From Vibrio celticus (GTDB lineage Bacteria > Pseudomonadota > Gammaproteobacteria > Enterobacterales > Vibrionaceae), in the NCBI RefSeq assembly GCF_024347335.1, contig NZ_AP025463.1, positions 1-64,000 on the forward strand: DNA of 64,000 bases. The letters are read 5' to 3'. A model generated the notes under the pieces. That model saw nothing but the letters and a program-made list of their open reading frames with translations, was not told the DNA's origin and searched no databases. Both the position numbers and the translations under genes were made by a program. Of this stretch, positions 1 to 8,778 are shown piece after piece; the stretch's first letter is position 1, and every line of letters starts with the position of its first letter.

Positions 1-1422
1 GTGTCATCTTCGCTTTGGTTGCAGTGTTTGCAACAGCTTCAAGAAGAGTTACCAGCTACAGAATTCAGTATGTGGGTTCGTCCGTTACAAGCGGAACTCA
101 ATGACAATACTCTAACTCTATTTGCACCGAACCGTTTCGTACTCGATTGGGTTCGTGATAAGTATCTAAATAGCATTAACCGTCTGCTGCAAGAATATTG
201 CGGTAACGATATCCCACATCTTCATTTTGAAGTGGGAAGCAAGCGTGTGATTGCACCAAAGCCTGCGACACCGGCACCGACTCAGACTCGTACTGCAGCT
301 GATGTGGCCGCTGAGTCATCAGCACCTGCGCAATTACAAGCTCGCAAGCCTGTCCATAATATCTGGCGTGATGAAGAGCCTGTCGCGGTTGACTTGAATC
401 ACCGCTCAAACGTGAACCCAAAACATAAGTTCAATAACTTTGTTGAAGGTAAGTCGAACCAACTGGGTTTGGCTGCGGCACGTCAGGTTTCTGATAATCC
501 AGGTACAGCCTACAACCCGTTGTTCCTATACGGCGGCACTGGTTTAGGTAAAACGCACTTGTTGCATGCGGTGGGTAACGCCATTGTTGATAATAAGCCG
601 AATGCGAAAGTGGTTTACATGCACTCAGAGCGTTTTGTTCAGGATATGGTAAAGGCCCTGCAAAACAACGCGATCGAAGAATTTAAGCGCTACTACCGTA
701 GTGTTGATGCATTGCTTATCGATGACATCCAATTCTTTGCTAATAAAGAGCGTTCTCAAGAAGAGTTCTTCCATACCTTTAACGCGCTGCTTGAAGGCAA
801 CCAACAGATCATCCTAACGTCTGACCGTTATCCAAAAGAGATCAACGGGGTAGAAGATCGTCTTAAATCTCGCTTCGGCTGGGGTTTGACGGTAGCAATT
901 GAGCCGCCAGAGCTTGAGACGCGTGTTGCGATCTTGATGAAGAAAGCCGAAGACCACCAAATTCACCTTGCGGATGAAGTAGCGTTCTTTATTGCCAAGC
1001 GTCTACGCTCTAACGTTCGTGAGCTGGAAGGCGCATTGAACCGTGTTATTGCGAATGCAAACTTCACTGGCCGCCCGATCACGATCGACTTCGTGCGTGA
1101 AGCACTGCGTGACCTACTTGCACTGCAAGAAAAACTGGTCACTATTGATAACATTCAAAAGACAGTCGCTGAGTACTACAAAATCAAAGTCGCTGATCTA
1201 TTGTCTAAGCGTCGTTCTCGTTCTGTTGCTCGTCCACGCCAATTGGCGATGGCACTGGCGAAAGAGCTAACAAACCACAGCTTGCCTGAGATTGGCGATG
1301 CATTCGGTGGCCGTGACCACACGACGGTACTGCATGCTTGTCGTAAGATTGCTCAGTTGCGTGAAGAGAGCCACGACATTAAAGAAGATTATTCGAACTT
1401 GATTCGTACCCTTTCTTCTTAA
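1..1422 (+). CDS. dnaA: chromosomal replication initiator DnaA
   Basis: Initiator ATPase that binds DnaA boxes at oriC, melts the origin and loads DnaB. The 473-residue product has the family layout: an N-terminal DnaB-interaction domain (about 1-90), a variable linker (about 90-140), an AAA+ domain with Walker A GGTGLGKTH near residue 180 and Walker B LLIDDIQF near 240, and a C-terminal DNA-binding domain with the signature GGRDHTTVLHA near 438. It starts with GTG at the first base of the window, so its promoter and any upstream DnaA boxes are outside. dnaN follows after 81 bp, the usual dnaA-dnaN-recF-gyrB order. Identification is certain. The start matches the conserved N-terminus MSSSLWLQCLQQLQEELP. 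Confidence 0.98.
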   Translation: MSSSLWLQCLQQLQEELPATEFSMWVRPLQAELNDNTLTLFAPNRFVLDWVRDKYLNSINRLLQEYCGNDIPHLHFEVGSKRVIAPKPATPAPTQTRTAADVAAESSAPAQLQARKPVHNIWRDEEPVAVDLNHRSNVNPKHKFNNFVEGKSNQLGLAAARQVSDNPGTAYNPLFLYGGTGLGKTHLLHAVGNAIVDNKPNAKVVYMHSERFVQDMVKALQNNAIEEFKRYYRSVDALLIDDIQFFANKERSQEEFFHTFNALLEGNQQIILTSDRYPKEINGVEDRLKSRFGWGLTVAIEPPELETRVAILMKKAEDHQIHLADEVAFFIAKRLRSNVRELEGALNRVIANANFTGRPITIDFVREALRDLLALQEKLVTIDNIQKTVAEYYKIKVADLLSKRRSRSVARPRQLAMALAKELTNHSLPEIGDAFGGRDHTTVLHACRKIAQLREESHDIKEDYSNLIRTLSS

Positions 1423-1503
1423 TACACAGTATTCTTAACCTTAATAAGCAGAATCTTGGCCACGTACTATTACGCAGTGCCATTTAGACCGTAAGAGCAA
1501 GAT

Positions 1504-2604
1504 ATGAAATTTACCATTGAACGTAGTCATCTGATTAAGCCATTACAACAAGTATCTGGCGCACTCGGTGGCAGGCCAACGCTTCCAATTCTAGGAAACC
1601 TACTGATTAAAGTAGAAGATAACGTGTTGTCGATGACAGCGACGGATCTAGAAGTTGAACTGATCAGCCGTGTAACGCTTGAAGGTGATTTCGAAGCGGG
1701 CAGCATTACCGTACCTTCACGTAAATTCCTAGATATCTGCCGTGGATTGCCAGATAACTCAGTGATCACTGTGGTATTGGATGGTGACCGTATTCAGGTT
1801 CGCTCTGGTCGTAGCCGCTTCTCTTTAGCAACATTACCTGCGGCAGATTTTCCAAATATTGAAGACTGGAGCAGTGAAGTTGAAGTGTCAGTGACACAAG
1901 CTGAACTTCGCGGTCTTATCGAGAAAACACAATTCTCAATGGCGAACCAAGATGTTCGTTACTACCTCAACGGTATGTTGTTTGAGATTGAAGGCTCTAT
2001 CCTGCGCAGCGTAGCGACCGATGGTCACCGTATGGCAGTATCTCAAGCACAACTGGGTGCCGATTTTGCTCAGAAGCAGATCATTGTTCCTCGTAAAGGT
2101 GTTCAAGAGCTAGTGAAGCTATTGGATGCACCTGAACAGCCAGTAACGCTGCAAATCGGTAACTCTAACGTGCGTGCTGAAGTGAACAACTATGTCTTCA
2201 CTTCTAAGCTGGTTGATGGTCGTTTCCCTGATTATCGCCGCGTAATGCCGCAAAATACCACCAAGACACTTGAAGCTGGCTGTGATGAATTACGTTCAGC
2301 ATTTTCTCGTGCTGCGATTCTATCGAATGAAAAATTCCGTGGTGTTCGCGTTAACCTTGCGGATAGCGAGATGCGCATTACCGCGAACAACCCAGAGCAA
2401 GAAGAAGCAGAAGAAGTACTCGATGTTAACTTCGACGGTGACGCGCTAGAGATTGGCTTCAACGTAAGCTACGTCTTGGATGTTCTGAACACACTGCGTT
2501 GTGAACAAGTTCGTATCTCAATGTCAGACGCCAATGCGAGTGCTCTTATCGAGAACGCGCAAGATGACAGCGCGATGTACGTTGTTATGCCAATTCGCTT
2601 ATAA
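1504..2604 (+). CDS. dnaN: DNA polymerase III beta sliding clamp
   Basis: Ring-shaped dimeric clamp that tethers DNA polymerase III to DNA and also binds MutS, ligase and the Hda regulator. The 366-residue length equals the E. coli protein. The start MKFTIERSHLIKPLQQVSG and the C-terminal YVVMPIRL, which lines the peptide-binding pocket, are typical. Three homologous clamp domains span the whole length. It sits 81 bp after dnaA and 53 bp before recF, so co-transcription with dnaA is likely. Confidence 0.98.
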   Translation: MKFTIERSHLIKPLQQVSGALGGRPTLPILGNLLIKVEDNVLSMTATDLEVELISRVTLEGDFEAGSITVPSRKFLDICRGLPDNSVITVVLDGDRIQVRSGRSRFSLATLPAADFPNIEDWSSEVEVSVTQAELRGLIEKTQFSMANQDVRYYLNGMLFEIEGSILRSVATDGHRMAVSQAQLGADFAQKQIIVPRKGVQELVKLLDAPEQPVTLQIGNSNVRAEVNNYVFTSKLVDGRFPDYRRVMPQNTTKTLEAGCDELRSAFSRAAILSNEKFRGVRVNLADSEMRITANNPEQEEAEEVLDVNFDGDALEIGFNVSYVLDVLNTLRCEQVRISMSDANASALIENAQDDSAMYVVMPIRL

Positions 2605-2657
2605 GCTGCCCTATGTTGACCTACCGAGTCGTGATTGAAGATTAATATGAAGACGTT

Positions 2658-3737
2658 ATGCCTTTATCGCGCTTAATCGTTAAGCAGTTTAGAAATATTG
2701 AAGCCTGTGACATTCAACCGTCATCAGGCTTTAACTTTCTTATAGGGGCTAACGGAAGCGGCAAAACCAGTGTCCTTGAAGCGGTGTATCTGCTCGGACA
2801 TGGTCGCTCATTCAAGAGTTCACTTACCGGTCGTATCATACAAAACGAGTGTAGTGAGCTGTTTGTACATGGCCGTTTTATGACCTCGGATCAATTTGAG
2901 CTGCCAATTGGCATTAATAAGCAGCGCGATGGCACGACAGAGGTTAAAATAAGCGGTCAAACTGGGCAAAAGTTGGCTCAGTTAGCTCAAGTCTTACCTT
3001 TGCAGTTGATTCACCCTGAAGGGTTTGATTTACTAACCGATGGACCTAAGCATCGCCGAGCATTCATTGATTGGGGAGTCTTCCACAGTGAGTCGGGTTT
3101 TTATGATGCGTGGGGCAGGGTAAAGCGCCTCAATAAGCAGCGAAACGCCTTATTGAAAACGGCAACGCACTATCGAGAGCTGAGCTATTGGGACCAAGAA
3201 TTGGCCCGTTTAGCAGAAAGCATCAGTCAGTGGCGTGCCACCTACGTTGATCAGCTCAAAGAAGTCGCCGAAGAAATCTGTGCGACCTTCCTTCCTGAGT
3301 TTGAGATAAAGATTAACTACTATCGTGGCTGGGACAAAGACACCCCGTATGCCGAGATATTAGAAAAGAATTTTGAAAGGGATCAGCAGCTTGGTTACAC
3401 CTTTAGTGGGCCAAACAAAGCGGATCTGAAGATAAAAGTGAATGGCACTCCAGTGGAAGATGTCTTGTCACGAGGTCAATTGAAGTTGATGGTGTGCGCG
3501 CTACGAGTAGCACAAGGGCAACACCTCACTCAAATGACAGGTAAGCAGTGCATCTATTTGATAGATGACTTCGCTTCCGAATTAGATAGCCAACGCCGAA
3601 CACGTCTTGCTGAGTGTTTAAAGGCGACCCAGGCTCAAGTTTTTGTAAGCTCTATTACCGCTGATCAGATTGCAGATATGCATGACGAAAATAGCAGGAT
3701 GTTTCATGTGGAACATGGCAAAATAGAGCAAGGATAA
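2658..3737 (+). CDS. recF: recombination and repair protein RecF
   Basis: SMC-like ATPase that, with RecO and RecR, loads RecA at single-strand gaps. The 359-residue protein begins MPLSRLIVKQFRNIEACDI and has Walker A GANGSGKTS near residue 30. An ABC signature-type LSRGQLK lies near 272, and Walker B IYLIDDFASELD near 298. It lies between dnaN and gyrB and is probably part of the same transcript; gyrB begins 17 bp after its stop. Codons near the 3' end (RMFHVEH) carry a near-perfect ParB site, listed separately. Confidence 0.97.
   Translation: MPLSRLIVKQFRNIEACDIQPSSGFNFLIGANGSGKTSVLEAVYLLGHGRSFKSSLTGRIIQNECSELFVHGRFMTSDQFELPIGINKQRDGTTEVKISGQTGQKLAQLAQVLPLQLIHPEGFDLLTDGPKHRRAFIDWGVFHSESGFYDAWGRVKRLNKQRNALLKTATHYRELSYWDQELARLAESISQWRATYVDQLKEVAEEICATFLPEFEIKINYYRGWDKDTPYAEILEKNFERDQQLGYTFSGPNKADLKIKVNGTPVEDVLSRGQLKLMVCALRVAQGQHLTQMTGKQCIYLIDDFASELDSQRRTRLAECLKATQAQVFVSSITADQIADMHDENSRMFHVEHGKIEQG
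3700..3715 (+). promoter_or_regulatory. parS: parS-like ParB binding site inside recF
   Basis: The 16-mer TGTTTCATGTGGAACA differs from the palindromic parS consensus TGTTtCACGTGgAACA by one base in the CACGTG core. It overlaps codons for F-H-V-E-H near the end of recF. Origin-proximal parS sites are expected for chromosome 1 partitioning. Whether this variant is bound is uncertain because the change is in the core. Confidence 0.6.
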
Positions 3738-3754
3738 TTAGTCAGAGAGTAACT

Positions 3755-6172
3755 ATGTCAGATAATTACGATTCATCGAGTATTAAAGTACTGAAGGGTC
3801 TGGATGCGGTACGTAAGCGTCCTGGAATGTACATTGGCGACACGGATGATGGTACCGGTCTGCACCACATGGTTTTTGAGGTGGTAGATAACTCTATTGA
3901 TGAAGCGCTAGCTGGTCACTGTAATGACATCATTGTAACTATCCATGAAGATAGTTCTGTGTCTGTGAGCGATGACGGCCGTGGTATTCCAACAGAATTG
4001 CACCCAGAAGAAAACGTATCAGCAGCAGAAGTAATCATGACGGTTCTTCACGCTGGTGGTAAGTTCGATGATAACTCGTACAAGGTATCTGGTGGTCTGC
4101 ACGGTGTTGGTGTTTCAGTAGTTAACGCACTTTCTAAGCAAGTTACTCTTACTATCCACCGCGGTGGCAAAATCCACACTCAAACCTACAGCCACGGTGA
4201 GCCTCAAGCGCCACTAGCAGTTATCGGTGACACAGATAAAACAGGTACAGAGATTCGTTTCTGGCCGAGTGAAGAAACCTTCACTAACATCGAGTTCCAT
4301 TACGATATTTTAGCTAAGCGTCTACGTGAGCTATCATTCTTGAACTCAGGTGTATCAATTAAGCTAATTGACGAGCGCGAAGAAGACAAAATGGATCACT
4401 TCGAATACGAAGGCGGTATCCAAGCGTTTGTTGAACACCTTAATACTAACAAAACGCCAATCATCCAAAAAATCTTCCACTTTAACTCTGAGCGTGAAGA
4501 CGGTATTACCGTTGAAGTTGCGATGCAGTGGAATGACGGCTACCAAGAAAACATCTACTGTTTCACCAACAACATCCCTCAACGCGATGGTGGTGCTCAC
4601 TTAGCAGGTTTCCGTGCGGCGCTAACTCGTACATTGAATAGCTTCATGGACAAGGAAGGCTTCTCTAAGAAAGCGAAGACTGCGACCTCTGGTGATGATG
4701 CTCGTGAAGGTCTGACGGCGATTGTTTCTGTTAAAGTGCCTGATCCTAAGTTCTCAAGCCAAACTAAAGATAAGCTGGTTTCTTCAGAAGTGAAGTCTGC
4801 CGTTGAATCTACAATGGGTGAGAAGTTGTCTGAGTTCCTGATTGAGAACCCAGGTGAAGCGAAAACAGTTTGTTCTAAAATCATTGATGCAGCACGTGCT
4901 CGTGATGCAGCGCGTAAAGCTCGTGAAATGACTCGTCGTAAAGGCGCATTAGATTTAGCGGGTCTTCCAGGTAAGCTTGCTGACTGTCAGGAAAAAGATC
5001 CTGCACTGTCTGAACTATACATTGTGGAAGGAGACTCTGCTGGCGGTTCAGCTAAGCAGGGGCGTAACCGTAAGAACCAAGCAATCCTACCGCTGAAAGG
5101 TAAAATCCTTAACGTAGAGAAAGCACGTTTCGATAAAATGCTGTCTTCTCAAGAAGTAGCAACGTTAATCACAGCTCTTGGTTGTGGTATTGGCCGTGAC
5201 GAATACAACCCAGATAAACTGCGTTACCACAACATCATCATCATGACCGATGCCGATGTCGATGGTTCTCACATCCGTACTCTGCTACTGACGTTCTTCT
5301 ACCGTCAAATGCCAGAGCTGATTGAACGTGGCTACATCTACATTGCTCAACCGCCACTTTACAAAGTGAAGAAAGGTAAGCAAGAGCAGTACATTAAAGA
5401 TGAAGATGCGATGAACCAGTATCAAGTATCTTTGGCTTTAGACAATGCAGAACTGCACGTAAACCCTGAAGCGCCAGCATTTGCAGGTGAAGGTTTAGAG
5501 AAGCTTGTTCATCAATACAATGCAGGCATCAAGCTTGTTGATCGAATGAGCCGCCGTTACCCACGCGCATTGGTTCACGAACTGATTTACGTTCCTCGTC
5601 TAACGGCTGAGCAGTGTCATGATGACGCGGCAGTTGAAGTTTGGGGTAAGCAGCTTGTTGAGCAGCTAAACGCGAAAGAAGTAGGTGCAAGCCAATACAG
5701 CCTTGAAGTTGAAAAACACGAAGAGCTAGGTTTAAGCGTTCCTAAGATTGTGGTTCGTACTCATGGTGTGACTCATGAGCATCTTCTGAGCATCGATCTT
5801 ATTAACTCTAAAGAGTTTGGTAAGCTAGCGGATCTTTCTGAAGCACTTGATGGCTTGATTGAAGAAGGCGCTTACATTAAGCGTGGTGAGCGTACTCAAG
5901 CGGTTTCTAGCTTTGTTGAAGCTCTGAACTGGTTAGTGAAAGAGTCTCGTCGTGGCCTGAGTCTACAACGATACAAAGGTCTAGGTGAGATGAACCCTGA
6001 TCAGCTTTGGGAAACAACGATGGATCCTGAAACTCGTCGTATGATGCAAGTAACGATTGAAGATGCTGTTGGTGCTGATCTGTTGTTTACAACGTTGATG
6101 GGCGACCAAGTAGAACCGCGTCGTAACTTCATCGAAGAGAATGCACTTAAAGTTGCCAACTTAGACGTTTAG
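3755..6172 (+). CDS. gyrB: DNA gyrase subunit B
   Basis: ATPase subunit of the type II topoisomerase that introduces negative supercoils. The 805 residues match the E. coli length (804). A GHKL ATP-binding domain lies at about 1-220, with VVDNSIDEAL and the lid GGLHGVGVSVVNALS. The Toprim domain contains YIVEGDSAGGSAKQ near 423 and MTDADVDGSHI near 498. The C-terminal part includes the long insertion specific to gammaproteobacteria and the LQRYKGLGEMNPDQLW motif. It ends the dnaA-dnaN-recF-gyrB cluster and is followed by a terminator near 6301. Confidence 0.98.
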   Translation: MSDNYDSSSIKVLKGLDAVRKRPGMYIGDTDDGTGLHHMVFEVVDNSIDEALAGHCNDIIVTIHEDSSVSVSDDGRGIPTELHPEENVSAAEVIMTVLHAGGKFDDNSYKVSGGLHGVGVSVVNALSKQVTLTIHRGGKIHTQTYSHGEPQAPLAVIGDTDKTGTEIRFWPSEETFTNIEFHYDILAKRLRELSFLNSGVSIKLIDEREEDKMDHFEYEGGIQAFVEHLNTNKTPIIQKIFHFNSEREDGITVEVAMQWNDGYQENIYCFTNNIPQRDGGAHLAGFRAALTRTLNSFMDKEGFSKKAKTATSGDDAREGLTAIVSVKVPDPKFSSQTKDKLVSSEVKSAVESTMGEKLSEFLIENPGEAKTVCSKIIDAARARDAARKAREMTRRKGALDLAGLPGKLADCQEKDPALSELYIVEGDSAGGSAKQGRNRKNQAILPLKGKILNVEKARFDKMLSSQEVATLITALGCGIGRDEYNPDKLRYHNIIIMTDADVDGSHIRTLLLTFFYRQMPELIERGYIYIAQPPLYKVKKGKQEQYIKDEDAMNQYQVSLALDNAELHVNPEAPAFAGEGLEKLVHQYNAGIKLVDRMSRRYPRALVHELIYVPRLTAEQCHDDAAVEVWGKQLVEQLNAKEVGASQYSLEVEKHEELGLSVPKIVVRTHGVTHEHLLSIDLINSKEFGKLADLSEALDGLIEEGAYIKRGERTQAVSSFVEALNWLVKESRRGLSLQRYKGLGEMNPDQLWETTMDPETRRMMQVTIEDAVGADLLFTTLMGDQVEPRRNFIEENALKVANLDV

Positions 6173-6186
6173 ATTGTTTTCTCTTC

Positions 6187-6270
6187 GCTGGATGAACTGA
6201 TTTCTGTGTCGAAGGTGCTCATTTATGCTTATAAACTCCGCGCCTTCTCCTTGAACTAAGCTCATCCAGC
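6187..6270 (+). repeat. long-range inverted repeat after gyrB
   Basis: The arms GCTGGATGA (6187-6195) and TCATCCAGC (6262-6270) are a perfect 9-bp inverted repeat with a 66-nt loop just after the gyrB stop. It could form a stem at the 3' end of the gyrB mRNA. A stronger terminator follows at 6301. Function unknown. Confidence 0.4.
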
Positions 6271-6299
6271 TTCGATAAAAATAATCAAAAGATTTTAAA

Positions 6300-6328
6300 G
6301 AGACTGCCAGAAATGGCGGTCTTTTTTA
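6300..6328 (+). terminator. gyrB rho-independent terminator
   Basis: The stem AGACTGCC / GGCGGTCT with loop AGAAAT is followed directly by a run of six T, at the expected distance downstream of gyrB. Confidence 0.85.
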
Positions 6329-6365
6329 TTGCCTATATTTTTATTATTTTTCAATAGTTTGGATT

Positions 6366-6486
6366 GTCATCCTCAAGAGGGAGGAACGACCGAGTTGGGG
6401 AACTCTAGAAGTGCGTAGAAAATTTTTAACCCGATCCCTTGAAACTATTTTGCTCAATCCATATATCTAGTTGTGAAGAGGATGAC
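6366..6486. repeat. 121-bp element bounded by 9-bp terminal inverted repeats
   Basis: The segment starts GTCATCCTC (6366-6374) and ends GAGGATGAC (6478-6486), a perfect terminal inverted repeat, in the gyrB-ibpA gap. It has no coding potential. It resembles a small non-autonomous repeat in size and shape, but I cannot test copy number. The sigma-32-like promoter proposed for ibpA (6438-6464) lies inside it. No target-site duplication is evident. Confidence 0.4.
6438..6464 (+). promoter_or_regulatory. candidate sigma-32 heat-shock promoter for ibpA
   Basis: A -35 CTTGAAA (6438-6444), a 12-bp spacer and a -10 ATCCATAT (6457-6464, matching six of eight bases of CCCCATNT) fit the RpoH consensus. 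It would give a leader of about 260 nt containing the structured region at 6648-6726. Inference from sequence only. Confidence 0.45.
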
Positions 6487-6647
6487 TGTCTTGCTCAAAA
6501 GAGAAGAAACAGAACCTTCATTACCGCTAACGAAGTATCGCTCAATAGAGGATAACTTTGGCAGCACACAACTTAAAAATTGATTCATTGCCATGTCCCA
6601 GCGTTGTCACCAATAGAGGCGAAACCCGAGGAATGCGAATTGAATCT

Positions 6648-6726
6648 CTTAGCTGTTTACTGGGTCACACACAGGTTCGATCTCAGTAAAATTCGCAGCT
6701 AAGACTATTGCTTACTAAAAGGATAG
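6648..6726 (+). promoter_or_regulatory. ROSE-like RNA thermometer in the ibpA leader
   Basis: The ribosome-binding site is paired in a ROSE-type helix. CTATTGCT (6705-6712) pairs with AGGATAG (6720-6726) across the loop TACTAAA, leaving one bulged G in the U-U-G-C-U strand, which is the hallmark of ROSE elements. Upstream, CTTAGCTG-TTTACTG (6648-6662) pairs with CAGTAAA (6684-6690) and CAGCTAAG (6696-6703), forming a long stable stem. The ibpA ATG is at 6731. ROSE elements repress small heat-shock genes at low temperature and melt on heat shock. Confidence 0.8.
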
Positions 6727-6730
6727 CATT

Positions 6731-7165
6731 ATGAGAACTGTAGATTTCACTCCACTTTACCGCAACGCAATCGGCTTCGATCGTCTATTCAACATGATGG
6801 AAGCGAACACATCGAAGAACTCTTCTGGCGGTTACCCTCCATACAACATCGAGCAAAAAGACGAGAACAACTACCGTATTACTATGGCAGTCGCTGGTTT
6901 TGCTGATGACCAATTAGACCTGACTCAGAAAGAGAACATGCTAATTGTGAAAGGTGAGCGTAAAGCAGAAGCAGAGAAAACCTTCGTATATCAAGGTATC
7001 GCAGAGCGTGATTTCGAGCGTAAATTCCAACTGGCAGACTATGTAAAAGTGGTAGGTGCAAGCATGGAAAATGGTCTTCTCCACATCGACCTAGAACGCG
7101 AAATCCCAGAAGCGATGCAGCCTCGTAAGATTGCTATCAATGGTAATAGCCTACTAGAAGGTTAA
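6731..7165 (+). CDS. ibpA: small heat-shock protein IbpA (Hsp20)
   Basis: ATP-independent holdase that binds unfolding proteins in the cytoplasm and hands them to DnaK/ClpB. The 144-residue product begins MRTVDFTPLYRNAIGFDRLFNMME, as in E. coli IbpA/IbpB. It contains an alpha-crystallin domain from about residue 38 (NIEQKDENNYRITMAVAGF) to 130, with the YQGIAERDFERKFQLAD strand and a C-terminal I-A-I motif. Only one Ibp gene is present here. Expression is likely heat-controlled twice, by a sigma-32-like promoter and by the ROSE helix that hides its ribosome-binding site. A terminator follows. Confidence 0.96.
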   Translation: MRTVDFTPLYRNAIGFDRLFNMMEANTSKNSSGGYPPYNIEQKDENNYRITMAVAGFADDQLDLTQKENMLIVKGERKAEAEKTFVYQGIAERDFERKFQLADYVKVVGASMENGLLHIDLEREIPEAMQPRKIAINGNSLLEG

Positions 7166-7211
7166 TTACTGTTAGCTCCTTAGAGCTAAAAAATATCGGG
7201 AAGTAAAAGTG

Positions 7212-7240
7212 AAAGAGCACCTTATGAGGTGCTCTTTTTG
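7212..7240 (+). terminator. ibpA terminator, probably shared with avtA
   Basis: The stem AAGAGCACC / GGTGCTCTT with loop TTATGA is followed by a T-run on the plus strand. It lies between convergent ibpA and avtA. The reverse strand has an interrupted T-rich tail. Confidence 0.8.
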
Positions 7241-7271
7241 TATTTGACCTACGGTAAGCTAAAAGCTCTTA

Positions 7272-8522
7272 TTACTGCTCTGAGTAAGCCTTTTTCACTT
7301 CTTCAGCAATGATAGCAATACCTTTCTGCATCGCTTCATCGTCTTGTACGTAGTTCATACGTAGACATTGATGGGCATGATCCCACTCGTCTTCTTGGCC
7401 GATAAAGAAGTATTCACCCGGAACAATCAATACGCCACGAGCTTTGAGGCGGTCGTACAGTTCCATGGTGGTAATCGGCAGCTCATCAAACCATAGCCAT
7501 AAGAAAATAGCACCTTCAGGCTTGTGAATACGGAAACGAGGATCATCGATCGCTTCTTGTAAAAGCTCAACCGCACGTAGAGATTTGTCTTTATAGAAAG
7601 GTTTGATTACCTCGCTACTTAAGCGCAGTAAATCGCCTTTTTCAATCATGTGATTGGCAATTGCAGGGCCAACACTGTTTGGCGCTAAGCTAATGATGCC
7701 ATTCATGTTGGTCAATGCTTGTGTTACTTCTTCACTCGCAATCACGATACCGCAACGCACACCCGGCAAACCAAGTTTAGAAAGACTCATGCACAGAATG
7801 GTATTTTCATTCCAGAACGGTTCGACATCTTCAAAGATGATGTTTGGAAACGGCAGGCCGTAAGCATTGTCGATCAGCAGTGGGATGTTGTTTTCACGCG
7901 CCAGTTTATCTAATTTACGTACTTCTTCGTCGGTCAGTACGTTACCCGTTGGGTTGGTTGGACGAGATGCACAGATAGCCGCGACTGAGTCATCAACCTT
8001 TAGTTGTTCAAAATCGACGTGATATTTGAACTGGCGGTTTTCTAGCAGCTCGATCTCTGGGTGGTAAGAGATAAAGATATCGTCATCAATGCCGGCGTCG
8101 CCGTAGCCGATGTATTCCGGTGCGATCGGCAGTAGGATTTTCTTGTGCGAACCGTCAGGCTGTTGGCCTGCTAGCAAGTTGAATAGGTAGAAGAAGCCAC
8201 TTTGACTGCCGTTAGTCAGGCTGATGTTCTTCTCGCTGATGTCCCAACCATAGGTCTCTTTCAGCATTGCCGCTAACGATTTGATGAAGCTGTCTTTACC
8301 CTGCGGACCATCGTAGTTGGCGAGGGCGGCGATGAGTTCTCCACTGGCGAGCATGTCGGCACTGGCTTGGTTAAAGTAATCGAGCATGGCTGGGATAGCG
8401 GCTGGGTTGCCACCACCGAGCATGATAGCGCCAGGAGTGCGCAGGCCATCATTCAAATCATCCATTAAACGAGTGATTCCAGAGTATCGATTAAACTTTT
8501 CGCCAAACTTAGAGAACTGCAT
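7272..8522 (-). CDS. avtA: valine-pyruvate aminotransferase
   Basis: PLP-dependent class I/II aminotransferase that makes valine from 2-ketoisovalerate with alanine as donor. The 416 residues match E. coli AvtA (417). The start MQFSKFGEKFNRYSGITRLMDDL and the PLP-lysine motif SLSKLGLPGVRCG are diagnostic. An ASRPTNPTGNVL motif lies upstream of the lysine and a conserved R near the C-terminus (CLRMNYV) binds the carboxylate. Monocistronic and convergent with ibpA. Confidence 0.95.
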   Translation of the reverse strand: MQFSKFGEKFNRYSGITRLMDDLNDGLRTPGAIMLGGGNPAAIPAMLDYFNQASADMLASGELIAALANYDGPQGKDSFIKSLAAMLKETYGWDISEKNISLTNGSQSGFFYLFNLLAGQQPDGSHKKILLPIAPEYIGYGDAGIDDDIFISYHPEIELLENRQFKYHVDFEQLKVDDSVAAICASRPTNPTGNVLTDEEVRKLDKLARENNIPLLIDNAYGLPFPNIIFEDVEPFWNENTILCMSLSKLGLPGVRCGIVIASEEVTQALTNMNGIISLAPNSVGPAIANHMIEKGDLLRLSSEVIKPFYKDKSLRAVELLQEAIDDPRFRIHKPEGAIFLWLWFDELPITTMELYDRLKARGVLIVPGEYFFIGQEDEWDHAHQCLRMNYVQDDEAMQKGIAIIAEEVKKAYSEQ

Positions 8523-8721
8523 TACTTATTTTACCTAATTCATTGTGATTGCTTGTTATGTGTCAGTAAGGCAGACCTTATGCCTGCCATCAGTGTATTC
8601 CTTGAACATACCGCAATGTTTTTGCGACGCATAGCGCCAAATGCTCTAACACGTAAAAAACTTCTATAAAGTTTGGTTAATGAGTGACAGCTTGCTTATT
8701 GAACGTACCTTTAGTGATAAA

Positions 8722-8750
8722 AAAAAGGAGAAGCCTAAGCTTCTCCTTGA
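8722..8750 (-). terminator. terminator of the amylase gene
   Basis: Read on the minus strand, the stem AAGGAGAAGC / GCTTCTCCTT is followed by a run of eight T, about 30 bp beyond the amylase stop at 8779. Confidence 0.85.
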
Positions 8751-8778
8751 GTTTCTGCTGTTTTATGTCACTCGGCGT

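Noticed and set aside
4913..4926. CACGTG in gyrB as a further parS site
   Set aside because: Only the six-base core matches; the flanking TGTT/AACA are absent.
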